From Methylovulum psychrotolerans (lineage in GTDB: Bacteria; Pseudomonadota; Gammaproteobacteria; Methylococcales; Methylomonadaceae): DNA of 64,000 bases. Positions 37,963 to 46,021 of the stretch are shown here, piece after piece; position 1 is the first letter of the stretch; each line of letters starts with the position of its first letter. The stretch covers positions 512,009 to 576,008 of the forward strand of contig NZ_PGFZ01000001.1 of NCBI RefSeq assembly GCF_002923755.1. The letters are read 5' to 3'. The translations under genes were made by a program, and so were the position numbers. The notes below the pieces were generated by a model, which made no database searches, was not told the DNA's origin, and saw nothing but the letters and a program-made list of their open reading frames with translations.

Positions 37963-39359
37963 GTTTAGGTGAAGACAAAACCGTAGGTCGGGTTAGCGAT
38001 AGCGTAAGCCGACTGGCATCTGAATTAAGAAGATATTGGGAAAGTGCGGGAGGTCAAATACCATCAGATTGGAGTATTGTGCCCCTTGAATCGCTATTAC
38101 GTGACAGCAAAAGCATTGCTGTAGGTGTCATGTATCCTGGCCCTGATACACCCAGTGGTATTCCACTTATAAAAGTTGGGGATATAAAAGACGGTTCCAT
38201 TCCATTAAAACCTACTTATTGTGTATCGGAGAAAACAAACGAAGAGCATAAACGCACCCAACTTGTGGGCGATGAGTTGCTAATCACGCTTGTAGGTAAT
38301 CCAGGAGAGTGTGTAGTAGTCAAGCCATCAATGGCGGGTTGGAACCCTGCTCGTGCAATAGCAGTAATTCGCCTACATGATCCGAGTATACGTATATATT
38401 TAAAAACAGTATTAGAAAGTGCTGCAAGTAGGCATCTCATTGACGCGGTGTTAAACACTACGGTTCAAAAAACGCTTAATCTAAAAGATATTCGTAAGCT
38501 ACCAATTCCGATGCCACCAAGTAACACGATAAAGAACATTTCCGCTATTGCTGATGTATTGACTAACCGCATTGCCCTACTACGCGAAACCAACGCCACG
38601 CTAGAAGCCATTGCCCAAGCCCTGTTCAAATCGTGGTTTGTGGATTTCGATCTCGTACACGCCAAACAGCAAGGCCGCGAGCCGGAAGGCATGGACGCGG
38701 ACACCGCCGCGCTGTTTCCTGATGGTTTTGAGGAATCGGAATTGGGTTTAGTGCCTAGGGGGTGGCGAATTGGAAACTTGGCGAACTTAGCTAAGCTTAA
38801 TCCTGAATCATGGAAAGCTAATAAACACCCTGATACGGTCGCGTATATTGATTTAGCAAATACTAAAGATAATGAAATTGCCGCTATTATAGATTACCAA
38901 TTTGATGAAGCACCTAGTCGTGCGCGGCGATCATTAAGTAATGGAGATACAATTATTGGCACTGTTCGTCCAGGCAACCGTTCTTTTGCTTTCATTCATG
39001 GGGCTACTAGTAATTTGACGGCAAGTACAGGTTTCGCAGTTTTGCGACCAAAAACCAGTCAAAATACTGAGTTTGTTTATCTCGCTGCCACACAAGATTC
39101 AAGTATTGAATATCTTGCTCATGTTGCAGATGGTGGAGCTTATCCTGCGGTGCGCCCTGAAGTGGTATCAGGTATTCAATGTGTTTTACCTAGTAACGAA
39201 ATTATGCAAGCCTTCCATGGTATAACTAGCGAATTACTAATAAGTATTGTAGAGAATCAACAACAAGCCCAAACCCTAACCTCCCTACGCGACACCCTAC
39301 TCCCCCGCCTAATCTCCGGCCATCTCCGCCTGCCCGATGCCGAAGAGGCGGCTGCATGA
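37959..39359 (+). CDS. hsdS: Type I restriction specificity subunit HsdS
   Basis: 466 residues. Two target-recognition domains (about 40-215 and 260-430), each followed by a conserved helix: ISAIADVLTNRIALLRETNATLEAIAQ in the middle and ENQQQAQTLTSLRDTLLPRLISGHLRLP at the end. These set the two half-sites of the recognition sequence. The AT-rich recognition domains contrast with the GC-richer conserved helices, as usual for swapped recognition domains. The first residues (VGRVSDSVSRLAS) are translated from an interspersed repeat and do not look like an HsdS start. Confidence 0.93.
   Translation: MSLGEDKTVGRVSDSVSRLASELRRYWESAGGQIPSDWSIVPLESLLRDSKSIAVGVMYPGPDTPSGIPLIKVGDIKDGSIPLKPTYCVSEKTNEEHKRTQLVGDELLITLVGNPGECVVVKPSMAGWNPARAIAVIRLHDPSIRIYLKTVLESAASRHLIDAVLNTTVQKTLNLKDIRKLPIPMPPSNTIKNISAIADVLTNRIALLRETNATLEAIAQALFKSWFVDFDLVHAKQQGREPEGMDADTAALFPDGFEESELGLVPRGWRIGNLANLAKLNPESWKANKHPDTVAYIDLANTKDNEIAAIIDYQFDEAPSRARRSLSNGDTIIGTVRPGNRSFAFIHGATSNLTASTGFAVLRPKTSQNTEFVYLAATQDSSIEYLAHVADGGAYPAVRPEVVSGIQCVLPSNEIMQAFHGITSELLISIVENQQQAQTLTSLRDTLLPRLISGHLRLPDAEEAAA
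37982..38012 (+). repeat. Interspersed repeat inside the hsdS 5' end
   Basis: The sequence GTAGGTCGGGTTAGCGATAG and the CGTAAGCCGA that follows is of the TAGGTCGGGTTAGCG...CCGAC repeat class I know from proteobacterial intergenic regions. Here it is read in frame into HsdS residues 9-18. Confidence 0.6.
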
Positions 39360-39426
39360 ACCCCCGGCCACAATTAGTTATCGTAGGCGGCATGGGGGAA
39401 ATTTAATTATTTTTTAGAGGTCGCGC

Positions 39427-39621
39427 ATGAAAACAAATAAAAATGAGCGTTGGACAGTCAAAATTGCCCGTATCGGCAATAAAGCCGTCCGGGAAGCGCA
39501 AGCGCGTAACCGTGAACTGGGCATTGTCAATTGGTATTCGGTAAATGGGCAATTGGTAAATGATGCGGTAGCACCTGAACCAAACCCAGACCAAAAACCG
39601 CCTGTTACATCGCCATTATGA
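39427..39621 (+). CDS. Small basic protein of unknown function in the restriction locus
   Basis: 64 residues, AGAGG upstream of the ATG. Positively charged N-terminal half (MKTNKNERWTVKIARIGNKAVREAQARNRELG), short hydrophobic motif NWYSVNGQLVND, Pro-rich tail. Possibly a small antitoxin or accessory protein; no family recognised. Located between hsdS and the HTH remnant. Confidence 0.55.
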   Translation: MKTNKNERWTVKIARIGNKAVREAQARNRELGIVNWYSVNGQLVNDAVAPEPNPDQKPPVTSPL

Positions 39622-39682
39622 GCATTCAACCCTGCCATACCGCTTGGGAATGTGCATGAAATAAAAACCTGTACACAATGCC

Positions 39683-39872
39683 ATGACGGAAGTGTCGGTA
39701 AAAACGTCGGGGGAAACGTCGGGGAAAATGTTTGCGCTGCTGCGTGAAAAACGCGTCTTACCATTCCAGAGTTAGGCACTCAATTGAGCGCAATCTGCAA
39801 AAATTACAGCAAGAAAACCGCTTGCGCCGGGTTGGTTCCAGCAAGGGTGGCTATTGGGAGTTATTGGAATGA
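39683..39872 (+). pseudogene. Remnant of a winged-helix C-terminal domain
   Basis: Three frames together read TSGKMFALLRE, LTIPELG and SIERNLQKLQQENRLRRVGS followed by SKGGYWELLE and a stop. This is the C-terminal winged helix of ATP-binding transcriptional regulators (AlbA/RecG-like AAA type). Two frameshifts break it and the upstream part is gone. Confidence 0.65.
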
Positions 39873-39969
39873 CAGAAGGCTAATTGATTCGGTAAAAAAT
39901 TAGCAGTACATTTGGTTTAGTAATGCGTATAAAATAACCTCGGCATAACCGTAAGGCAGTCAGCTTATT

Positions 39970-40017
39970 GGAGCGCGGGCATCTTGCCCGCTGTTGCGGG
40001 CAAGATGCCCGCGCTCC
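39970..40017. repeat. Perfect 22-bp hairpin between hsdS and hsdR
   Basis: GGAGCGCGGGCATCTTGCCCGC with GCGGGCAAGATGCCCGCGCTCC and loop TGTT. A GC-rich perfect stem, an interspersed repeat type; could cause partial termination before hsdR, which starts 66 bases later. Confidence 0.85.
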
Positions 40018-40082
40018 ACAATGTGTAGCTTTTGGCGTTTGCCTGAATGATTTTCTTACCCATTCCTTAGCAACAGCAGTGT

Positions 40083-43000
40083 ATGACCGAAGACCAACTG
40101 GAACAAGAAACCCTAGGCTGGCTGGCGGATGTCGGTTATAGCGCCGTTTATGACCCTGATATTGCCGTCGATGGTGTCGCGCCTGAGCGTAGCCATTACG
40201 CGCAAGTGGTGTTGGTTGGGCGGTTGCGTAAGGCCATCGGCCAACTGAATCCCTTAGTGCCGATGGCCGCGCGTGAAGACGCGCTGCAACAGGTGTTGAA
40301 TATGGACACGCCCGTGTTGTTGGCGGCAAACCGCCATTTCCACCGTTTGTTGGTTAATGGCGTACCCGTTGAATATCAACAAGCGGGCGAAACGCGCGGC
40401 GATTTTGTCCGGCTGGTGGATTTTGCCGATGTCGCCGCCAATGACTGGCTGGCGGTTAACCAGTTTGCCATCAAGGGGGCGAAGTATTCCCGCCGTCCTG
40501 ATATTATCCTGTTTATTAACGGCTTGCCGCTGGTATTGCTGGAGTTGAAGAATCCGGCGGATGCCAACGCCGATATTTGGCAAGCCTTTAGGCAACTGCA
40601 AACCTATAAGGAGCAAATCCCCGATGTATTCCAGTACAACGAAGTGCTGGTGATTTCGGACGGCACGGAAGCGCGGCTGGGGTCGCTGTCGGCGGATAGC
40701 GAGCGGTTTATGGCGTGGCGCACCATCGACGGCGCGGCACTTGACCCTCTGGGGCAGTTTAGCGGGTTGGAAACGCTGGTGCGCGGGGTTTTAGCGCCGA
40801 CTTACTTATTGGATTTCCTGCGCTTCTTTGTCCTGTTTGAAGATGACGGCACGCTGGTTAAGAAAATCGCCGGGTATCATCAGTTCCATGCGGTGCGCAC
40901 GGCGATTGTGCAAGTGGTTACGGCCTCGCGCCCCGGCGGCTCGCACAAGGGCGGCGTAGTCTGGCATACCCAAGGTTCCGGCAAGAGCATCACCATGACC
41001 TGCTTCGCCGCCCGCGTGATGCGCGAACCGGCGATGGCAAATCCGACCATTGTCGTCATCACCGACCGCAATGACTTGGACGGGCAGTTGTTCGGGGTGT
41101 TTTCCTTGGCGCAGGATTTATTGCGCGAACAGCCTGTACAGGTGGAAAGCCGCCAAGACTTACGGCGTGTGTTAGCTAATCGGCCTTCCGGCGGCATTGT
41201 CTTTGCCACTATCCAAAAATTCATGCCGGGTGAAGATGAAGATTGTTTTCCGGTGCTGTCTGAACGCCAAAATATTGTCGTGATTGCCGATGAGGCGCAC
41301 CGCAGCCAATACGGATTTGCCGCGAAAATCAAAACCACCCGTGCGGTAGCGGGGGTTAAGCTGTCAGATGCTTTGGATGTATCGGCTTACCCCCTCTTGG
41401 GTGCAAACGCGGCGCAAACCCCATCGGCAGCGATGACCGCCGAACCGCGTCTGGTGTATCAAGTCGGCTATGCCCAACATTTGCGCGATGCCCTGCCTAA
41501 TGCCACGTTTGTCGCCTTTACGGGTACGCCAGTATCCGCCGAAGACCGCGACACCCGCGCCGTGTTCGGCGACTACATCGACGTTTACGATATGCAGCAA
41601 GCCCGTGAGGATGGCGCGACGGTGGCGATTTATTTTGAATCACGGCTGGCAAAACTGGGGCTGAAACCAGAGGCCTTGGCAGACATGGACGCGGAAGTCG
41701 ATGAGCTGGCCGAAGATGAAGAAGACGACCAACAAGCCCGCCTGAAAAGCCGCTGGACAGCCCTTGAGCAAGTGGTCGGGGCGCAGCCGCGCATCCGGCA
41801 AGTCGCCGCCGACTTGGTGGCCCATTTTGAGGAGCGCGGCCAAGCGCAATCCGGCAAGGCCATGATAGTGGCGATGAGCCGGGAAGTGTGTGTGCATCTG
41901 TACAACGCCATTATCGACCTTCGCCCTGCTTGGCATGACGACGACCCCGAAAAAGGAGCCATTAAAATCATTATGACCGGTTCGGCCAGCGACAAGCCTT
42001 TGTTGCGCCCGCATATCTACGCTAAACAAACCAAAAAGCGGCTGGAGAAACGCTTTAAAAATCCAGATGACCCGTTGCGGTTGGTGATTGTCCGCGATAT
42101 GTGGCTGACCGGCTTTGACGCGCCCTGTGTGCATACGATGTATGTGGACAAGCCCATGCAAGGCCATAACCTGATGCAGGCCATCGCCCGTGTCAACCGT
42201 GTGTTCCGCGATAAGCAAGGCGGCTTGGTGGTCGATTACATCGGCATTGCCAACAGCCTGAAAGCTGCCTTAAAAGAATACACCGCCAGTAAGGGCCGTG
42301 GCCGCCCCACCGTCGATGCCCAGGAAGCCTACGCGGTGCTGGAAGAAAAGTTGGATATTCTTCGCGCCCAGTTGCATGGCTTCGATTACGGCGATTTTTT
42401 GACCGGCGGTCATGGCATATTGGCGAAAACTGCCAACCATGTACTGGGTATCAAAGAGGGCAAAAAACGTTTCTGCGACACCGCGCTGGCTCTATCCAAA
42501 GCCTTCAGCTTGTGCTGCACATTGGACGAAGCCAAGGCCGTGCGCGAAGAGGTCGCCTTTTTCCAGGCCGTCAAGGTGTTGCTGACCAAGAAGGACAGTA
42601 CCCACAAAAAGAAAACCAACGAAGAGCGCGAACTGGCGATACGGCAGATTATCGGCTCGGCGGTGGTATCTGAAGAGGTGGTGGACATTTTTGATGCCGT
42701 GGGGCTGGACAAGCCCAATATCGGTATTCTTGACCAAGCCTTTCTGGATGATGTCCGCAACCTGCCCGAACGCAACCTGGCTGTGGAATTGCTGGAGCGG
42801 TTGCTGGAAGGCGAAATAAAAGCCCGTTTCGCGACTAATATTGTCCAGCAGCATAAGTTCTCAGAACTGCTCGCCGACAGCATCAAACGTTACCAGAACC
42901 GTTCGATTGAAACCGCGCAGGTGATGGAAGAGCTGATCCAGATGGCGAAAAAGTTCAAGGCAGCGGCGGAGCGCGGCGCGAACCTAGGCCTAAACCATGA

Positions 43001-43271
43001 CGAGTTGGCTTTTTACGACGCTTTGGCGAACAACGAGGAATCGGTACGCGAGTTGGGCGACGAGACGCTGAAAAAAATCGCCCACGAACTGGCGGAAAAT
43101 TTACGCAAAAATATCAGCGTCGATTGGTCAGTGCGCGAAAGCGTCCGAGCCAGCTTAAGGCTGATGGTCAAGCGTATCTTACGCAAATACAAATACCCGC
43201 CCGGCAAACAGGAAGAGGCCGTGCAACTGGTGTTGGAGCAGGCGGAAAGCTTGAGCGCCGAATGGGCTTAG
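40083..43271 (+). CDS. hsdR: Type I restriction endonuclease/translocase subunit HsdR
   Basis: 1062 residues, normal for the family. N-terminal PD-(D/E)xK nuclease with RRPDIILFINGLPLVLLELK (catalytic residues about 137-155), then a helicase-like motor: Walker A VWHTQGSGKSITM (about 300), IADEAHRSQYG (about 401), AFTGTPVSAED, and HNLMQAIARVNRVFRDK (motif VI). C-terminal helical part binds HsdM. All motor and nuclease motifs look intact, in contrast to HsdM. Confidence 0.96.
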   Translation: MTEDQLEQETLGWLADVGYSAVYDPDIAVDGVAPERSHYAQVVLVGRLRKAIGQLNPLVPMAAREDALQQVLNMDTPVLLAANRHFHRLLVNGVPVEYQQAGETRGDFVRLVDFADVAANDWLAVNQFAIKGAKYSRRPDIILFINGLPLVLLELKNPADANADIWQAFRQLQTYKEQIPDVFQYNEVLVISDGTEARLGSLSADSERFMAWRTIDGAALDPLGQFSGLETLVRGVLAPTYLLDFLRFFVLFEDDGTLVKKIAGYHQFHAVRTAIVQVVTASRPGGSHKGGVVWHTQGSGKSITMTCFAARVMREPAMANPTIVVITDRNDLDGQLFGVFSLAQDLLREQPVQVESRQDLRRVLANRPSGGIVFATIQKFMPGEDEDCFPVLSERQNIVVIADEAHRSQYGFAAKIKTTRAVAGVKLSDALDVSAYPLLGANAAQTPSAAMTAEPRLVYQVGYAQHLRDALPNATFVAFTGTPVSAEDRDTRAVFGDYIDVYDMQQAREDGATVAIYFESRLAKLGLKPEALADMDAEVDELAEDEEDDQQARLKSRWTALEQVVGAQPRIRQVAADLVAHFEERGQAQSGKAMIVAMSREVCVHLYNAIIDLRPAWHDDDPEKGAIKIIMTGSASDKPLLRPHIYAKQTKKRLEKRFKNPDDPLRLVIVRDMWLTGFDAPCVHTMYVDKPMQGHNLMQAIARVNRVFRDKQGGLVVDYIGIANSLKAALKEYTASKGRGRPTVDAQEAYAVLEEKLDILRAQLHGFDYGDFLTGGHGILAKTANHVLGIKEGKKRFCDTALALSKAFSLCCTLDEAKAVREEVAFFQAVKVLLTKKDSTHKKKTNEERELAIRQIIGSAVVSEEVVDIFDAVGLDKPNIGILDQAFLDDVRNLPERNLAVELLERLLEGEIKARFATNIVQQHKFSELLADSIKRYQNRSIETAQVMEELIQMAKKFKAAAERGANLGLNHDELAFYDALANNEESVRELGDETLKKIAHELAENLRKNISVDWSVRESVRASLRLMVKRILRKYKYPPGKQEEAVQLVLEQAESLSAEWA

Positions 43272-43893
43272 GCCGAAGTGGCTTGTTCATCGCCAAACAG
43301 ACCGCGCCCAGCAAATGGGCGCTTTACCGCAAAGGATGCAAGACCGGATATGCCCCGACTTGTACCCTTGTGCTGGCATCCAACTATCTCCTTTAGTGGC
43401 ACACCCCATCATTCACACCTGGCGACCGAAAAAGGCTAAGACCTACCCGGCCAAATCGTCATGCACTACGTTTCGCCCAAACGCCTCACCCAACTAATCC
43501 ATTGCGCCCCCGAGCGCTTAGAAAACTTCTTAAGGGAGGAAGTAGCAAACGCCTAAAACGCATCAAAACAAACAAAACCCCACCCGTCCGGCGCAAACTA
43601 CCGGACACAAAAAAAAACCGCTAAGGGGCTTTTTTTATCCGCATTCCGGCAAGCAGTTCCATCCTTTAACATGAGGCCTGCCATCAACTTATACGGATTA
43701 ATGGATGTTAAAAAATATATGCCCATCTACTTATATACCCTAACCTAATTGGTATATACTGTCAACGCAAAGGCAGGCGAAAAGCAAGGCCGTTATGCCG
43801 TTTATGCCCAGCAATCGCGCCCCTAATCCCAATCCTCAGAATGGGTAAACGTATGAACTTACCACACATACCGCCCATTTTCTGACACTAGAC
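43272..43893. other. Intergenic stretch between hsdR and the diguanylate cyclase
   Basis: Contains a 31-codon frame (43461-43556, plus) MHYVSPKRLTQLIHCAPERL and a short helix after it. It ends cleanly but has no ribosome site or family and may be a fragment. A weak hairpin with a T run (AACCGCTAAGGGGCTTTTTTT, near 43616-43637) could end the hsd transcript. No other gene seen. Confidence 0.45.
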
Positions 43894-44826
43894 ATGAAAG
43901 CACAACACACACAAGAGCGAATGGCCACACGCGCAGCCGTTTTTGACTCTTTGCAACAGCAAATCGCCGTGATTGATGACACCGGCAGCATTATTGATGT
44001 CAATTACGCCTGGATATGTTTCGGGGCGGAAAATAATTTGTCGCCTGAGTTCAGCAGCATTGGCAGCAACTATCTTGATATTGTCCGGTACTCCCACTTC
44101 ATGGGCGACCAGCTTGCCGTTCAGGCATTGCAAGGCATCTTGACGGTCATTAATTGCACTTCCCCCCATTTTTACTACGAATACCCCTGCCATAGCCCCA
44201 ACCAACAACGCTGGTTCATCATGCGCGTGTCGCCCTTACAGGACGGCCCTAAACGTCTGTTCGTCATCGCCCATTACGACATTACCGAGCGCAAGCTGGC
44301 TGAAGAAAAAGCAGAAAGCCTGTCTTTGCATGACCCGCTGACAGGTTTGGCTAACCGTCGCTATTTCAATGAGTTTCTGCATGAAGAGATACGCCGTTGC
44401 ATCCGTAACCAATTGTCCATCAGCTTGGTGATGATAGACGTTGATAATTTCAAAGGCTACAACGACCATTTCGGCCATCTTGCGGGAGATGAATGTCTGA
44501 TCAAAGTTAGCCAAGTGCTGTCGTCGTTCGCCAGTAGGCCAAACGATCTTGCCGCCCGTTTGGGGGGTGACGAATTCGCCGTCATTTTTGGCGGCATAGG
44601 TAACGCTTATGCACAAACCGCCGCCGATTCTCTCAGGGAAAAAATCAGCGGCCTGAACTTGGTTTTTGGTAGGGAAAAGCTCGTGACCATTAGTGCGGGC
44701 ATCGTCTCCGTAGACCTGCTTAAGCACCAATCGGAAGAGACCCTACTTCATGAAGCGGACAAAGCCTTATATTGTGCAAAATCGGCAGGCCGTAACCGGG
44801 TGATACACACGCAGTTGGACAACTAA
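43894..44826 (+). CDS. PAS-GGDEF diguanylate cyclase
   Basis: 310 residues. N-terminal PAS domain (QQIAVIDDTGSIIDVNYAW to about residue 125, ending DITERKLAEEKAE), then a GGDEF domain with LSLHDPLTGLANRR, MIDVDNFKGYNDHFGHLAGDE and intact active site LGGDEFAV (about residue 224). Makes cyclic di-GMP. No membrane helix, so a cytosolic sensor. Followed by its own terminator. Confidence 0.93.
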   Translation: MKAQHTQERMATRAAVFDSLQQQIAVIDDTGSIIDVNYAWICFGAENNLSPEFSSIGSNYLDIVRYSHFMGDQLAVQALQGILTVINCTSPHFYYEYPCHSPNQQRWFIMRVSPLQDGPKRLFVIAHYDITERKLAEEKAESLSLHDPLTGLANRRYFNEFLHEEIRRCIRNQLSISLVMIDVDNFKGYNDHFGHLAGDECLIKVSQVLSSFASRPNDLAARLGGDEFAVIFGGIGNAYAQTAADSLREKISGLNLVFGREKLVTISAGIVSVDLLKHQSEETLLHEADKALYCAKSAGRNRVIHTQLDN

Positions 44827-44848
44827 CCCCACCCACCGCCGGACACAA

Positions 44849-44871
44849 AAAAGCCCCTTAACGGGGCTTTT
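44849..44871. terminator. Bidirectional terminator after the diguanylate cyclase
   Basis: AAAAGCCCC / GGGGCTTTT stem, loop TTAAC; on the minus strand followed by TTTTTTGTG. It can end the plus-strand gene and any minus-strand transcript from the 45.1 kb region. Confidence 0.85.
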
Positions 44872-44951
44872 AACTTGGCGGTATTGCCTTAATCATTTCG
44901 ATATAACCCAGAGAAGCAAGCAGTGCCCTCATTATTGATGAAACGTAACAC

Positions 44952-45065
44952 TTACCCGCCCCTGTCGGTCGCCTTAAACTGCGGCAACGCGGCAAGGCTG
45001 TTAAATTCGTCAATATCCCTGCGCAATTGCGCCGCGCAATCCAACGCCGCGATCGCCAAACTCAC
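44952..45065 (-). CDS. Possible 37-residue protein
   Basis: GTG start preceded by GGGAGCGGGGGC, encoding VSLAIAALDCAAQLRRDIDE and continuing to a natural stop. It overlaps the end of the 26-residue frame upstream as GCGTGAG, a translational-coupling layout, and ends ahead of a terminator. No family recognised. Could be a small phage-like gene or chance. Confidence 0.3.
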   Translation of the reverse strand: MSLAIAALDCAAQLRRDIDEFNSLAALPQFKATDRGG

Positions 45066-45142
45066 GCCCCCGCTCCCTCAACGAGTAACGGATTAGCGGC
45101 AATTCTCTGGGCATACACCCTCCATAATAGTGTTTTGGCCAT
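45062..45142 (-). CDS. Possible 26-residue leader peptide
   Basis: ATG start (MAKTLLWRVYAQRIAANP) with the sequence TATAAT directly at the start codon, so it would be either leaderless or not expressed from that box. It overlaps the next small frame by 4 bases. The rest of the 44.9-45.3 kb stretch holds only a hairpin at 45200-45231. Confidence 0.25.
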   Translation of the reverse strand: MAKTLLWRVYAQRIAANPLLVEGAGA

Positions 45143-45199
45143 TATAGGGCGCGGGTGGTGGGGGATAGCTGGGGGTTTCCATTTTTGCGGGGCATAAAA

Positions 45200-45231
45200 A
45201 AGCCCCAAGGGCAGCTAGGCCATTGGGGCTT
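45200..45231. terminator. Hairpin, probable terminator
   Basis: AAGCCCCAA / TTGGGGCTT stem with a 14-base loop, followed on plus by CTTATTTG and on minus by TTTTTATG. Located between the small minus frames and the integrase remnant. Confidence 0.6.
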
Positions 45232-45287
45232 CTTATTTGAAAGTGATTAAGGCATTAGGCGTAAAGCTCCATGCCGAACCCGTTTAA

Positions 45288-45590
45288 ATGTTGGCGAAAC
45301 ACGAACAGCCACCGCCCATCAATATAAAAAACGCTTCCTGTTTATTAGCGAACGGATGGGGGAACAAGCTAAGCGAATTGGACATGCAAACGGCCTGGCA
45401 ACGCATCAGAGCTACCACCGTAGCCACTGCCACCGCAAATAACATCTCATTTGAACCGTTCAACCTGCACGATTTAAAAAGAAAAGGCATAACCGATACC
45501 GACGGAACATTAGCAGGAAAAATGGACCCAAGCCGCCACAGATCACCGGAAATGATGAATATCTAAATATCTACAACATAGAGAAAAAAG
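45288..45590 (+). pseudogene. C-terminal remnant of a tyrosine (phage) integrase
   Basis: Reads GWGNKLSELDMQTAWQRIR, FEPFNLHDLKRKGITDTDGT (the HxxK/R box) and HRSPEMMNI, where the catalytic Tyr is expected next (MMNIYN). The frame is broken exactly there by an 8-base tandem duplication (AATATCTA twice), which puts a stop before the Tyr. The N-terminal half is absent. A marker of past integration near tRNA-Lys. Confidence 0.8.
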
Positions 45591-45689
45591 AAGTCACCCC
45601 AACAAAGGGCTAAAAATGGCAAAAAACCGTGCAGTTGCTAATAGCACGGATTTTTAAAAGACTGGACGCGCGTAACACTTTGAATTATA

Positions 45690-45765
45690 TGGTGGGGCGT
45701 TAGGGACTCGAACCCTAGACCTATGGATTAAGAGTCCACTGCTCTACCAACTGAGCTAACACCCC
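45690..45765 (-). tRNA. tRNA-Lys (CUU)
   Basis: 76 nt on the minus strand with encoded CCA. Acceptor GGGGTGT/ACGCCCC (one G-T wobble), anticodon loop CTCTTAA with anticodon CTT, T-loop TTCGAGT. All stems pair well (one wobble in the anticodon stem). It is the end of the restriction island and lies next to the integrase remnant. Confidence 0.93.
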
Positions 45766-45832
45766 AAATGCGTAAGGGATACAATTATAAGGCATAACCC
45801 CCTTACACACAAGGTTAAATAACGATTTTATC

Positions 45833-46021
45833 TCAGCAACAGCGCCGGATCCCCTGCCACAAGCCATCTTGCCATTGTTTAAAGAACTCGGCTTTGCTTA
45901 GCGGCGGGGTGTCGGTGTCGGCATGGTGTTGGGCGTAATGCCGCAAATAGCGCTCATAAGCGTCATCGCCCGACAATTGGCGGACACCGCGCCAGAAAAT
46001 TTTCAGTTTACTCAGCAGCAT
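45833..46021 (-). CDS. ybdD: YbdD/YjiX family small protein
   Basis: 62 residues. KIFWRGVRQLSGDDAYERYLRHYAQHH and LSKAEFFKQW are the typical sequence of the DUF466 family, which almost always follows cstA or its relatives. The start overlaps the cstA stop as ATGA. Function not defined; likely linked to the pyruvate/peptide transporter. Confidence 0.92.
   Translation of the reverse strand: MLLSKLKIFWRGVRQLSGDDAYERYLRHYAQHHADTDTPPLSKAEFFKQWQDGLWQGIRRCC

Noticed and set aside
39880-40329. 149-codon minus-strand frame over the 39970 hairpin and hsdR start
   Set aside because: Arg/Pro-rich antisense product of hsdR and the GC-rich stem.
44021-44208. Minus-strand frames opposite the PAS-GGDEF gene
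   Set aside because: Shadows of a clear plus-strand gene.
34429-45765. tRNA 3'-end direct repeat as attachment site
   Set aside because: I looked for a copy of the last bases of either tRNA at the other end of the island and did not find one by eye.
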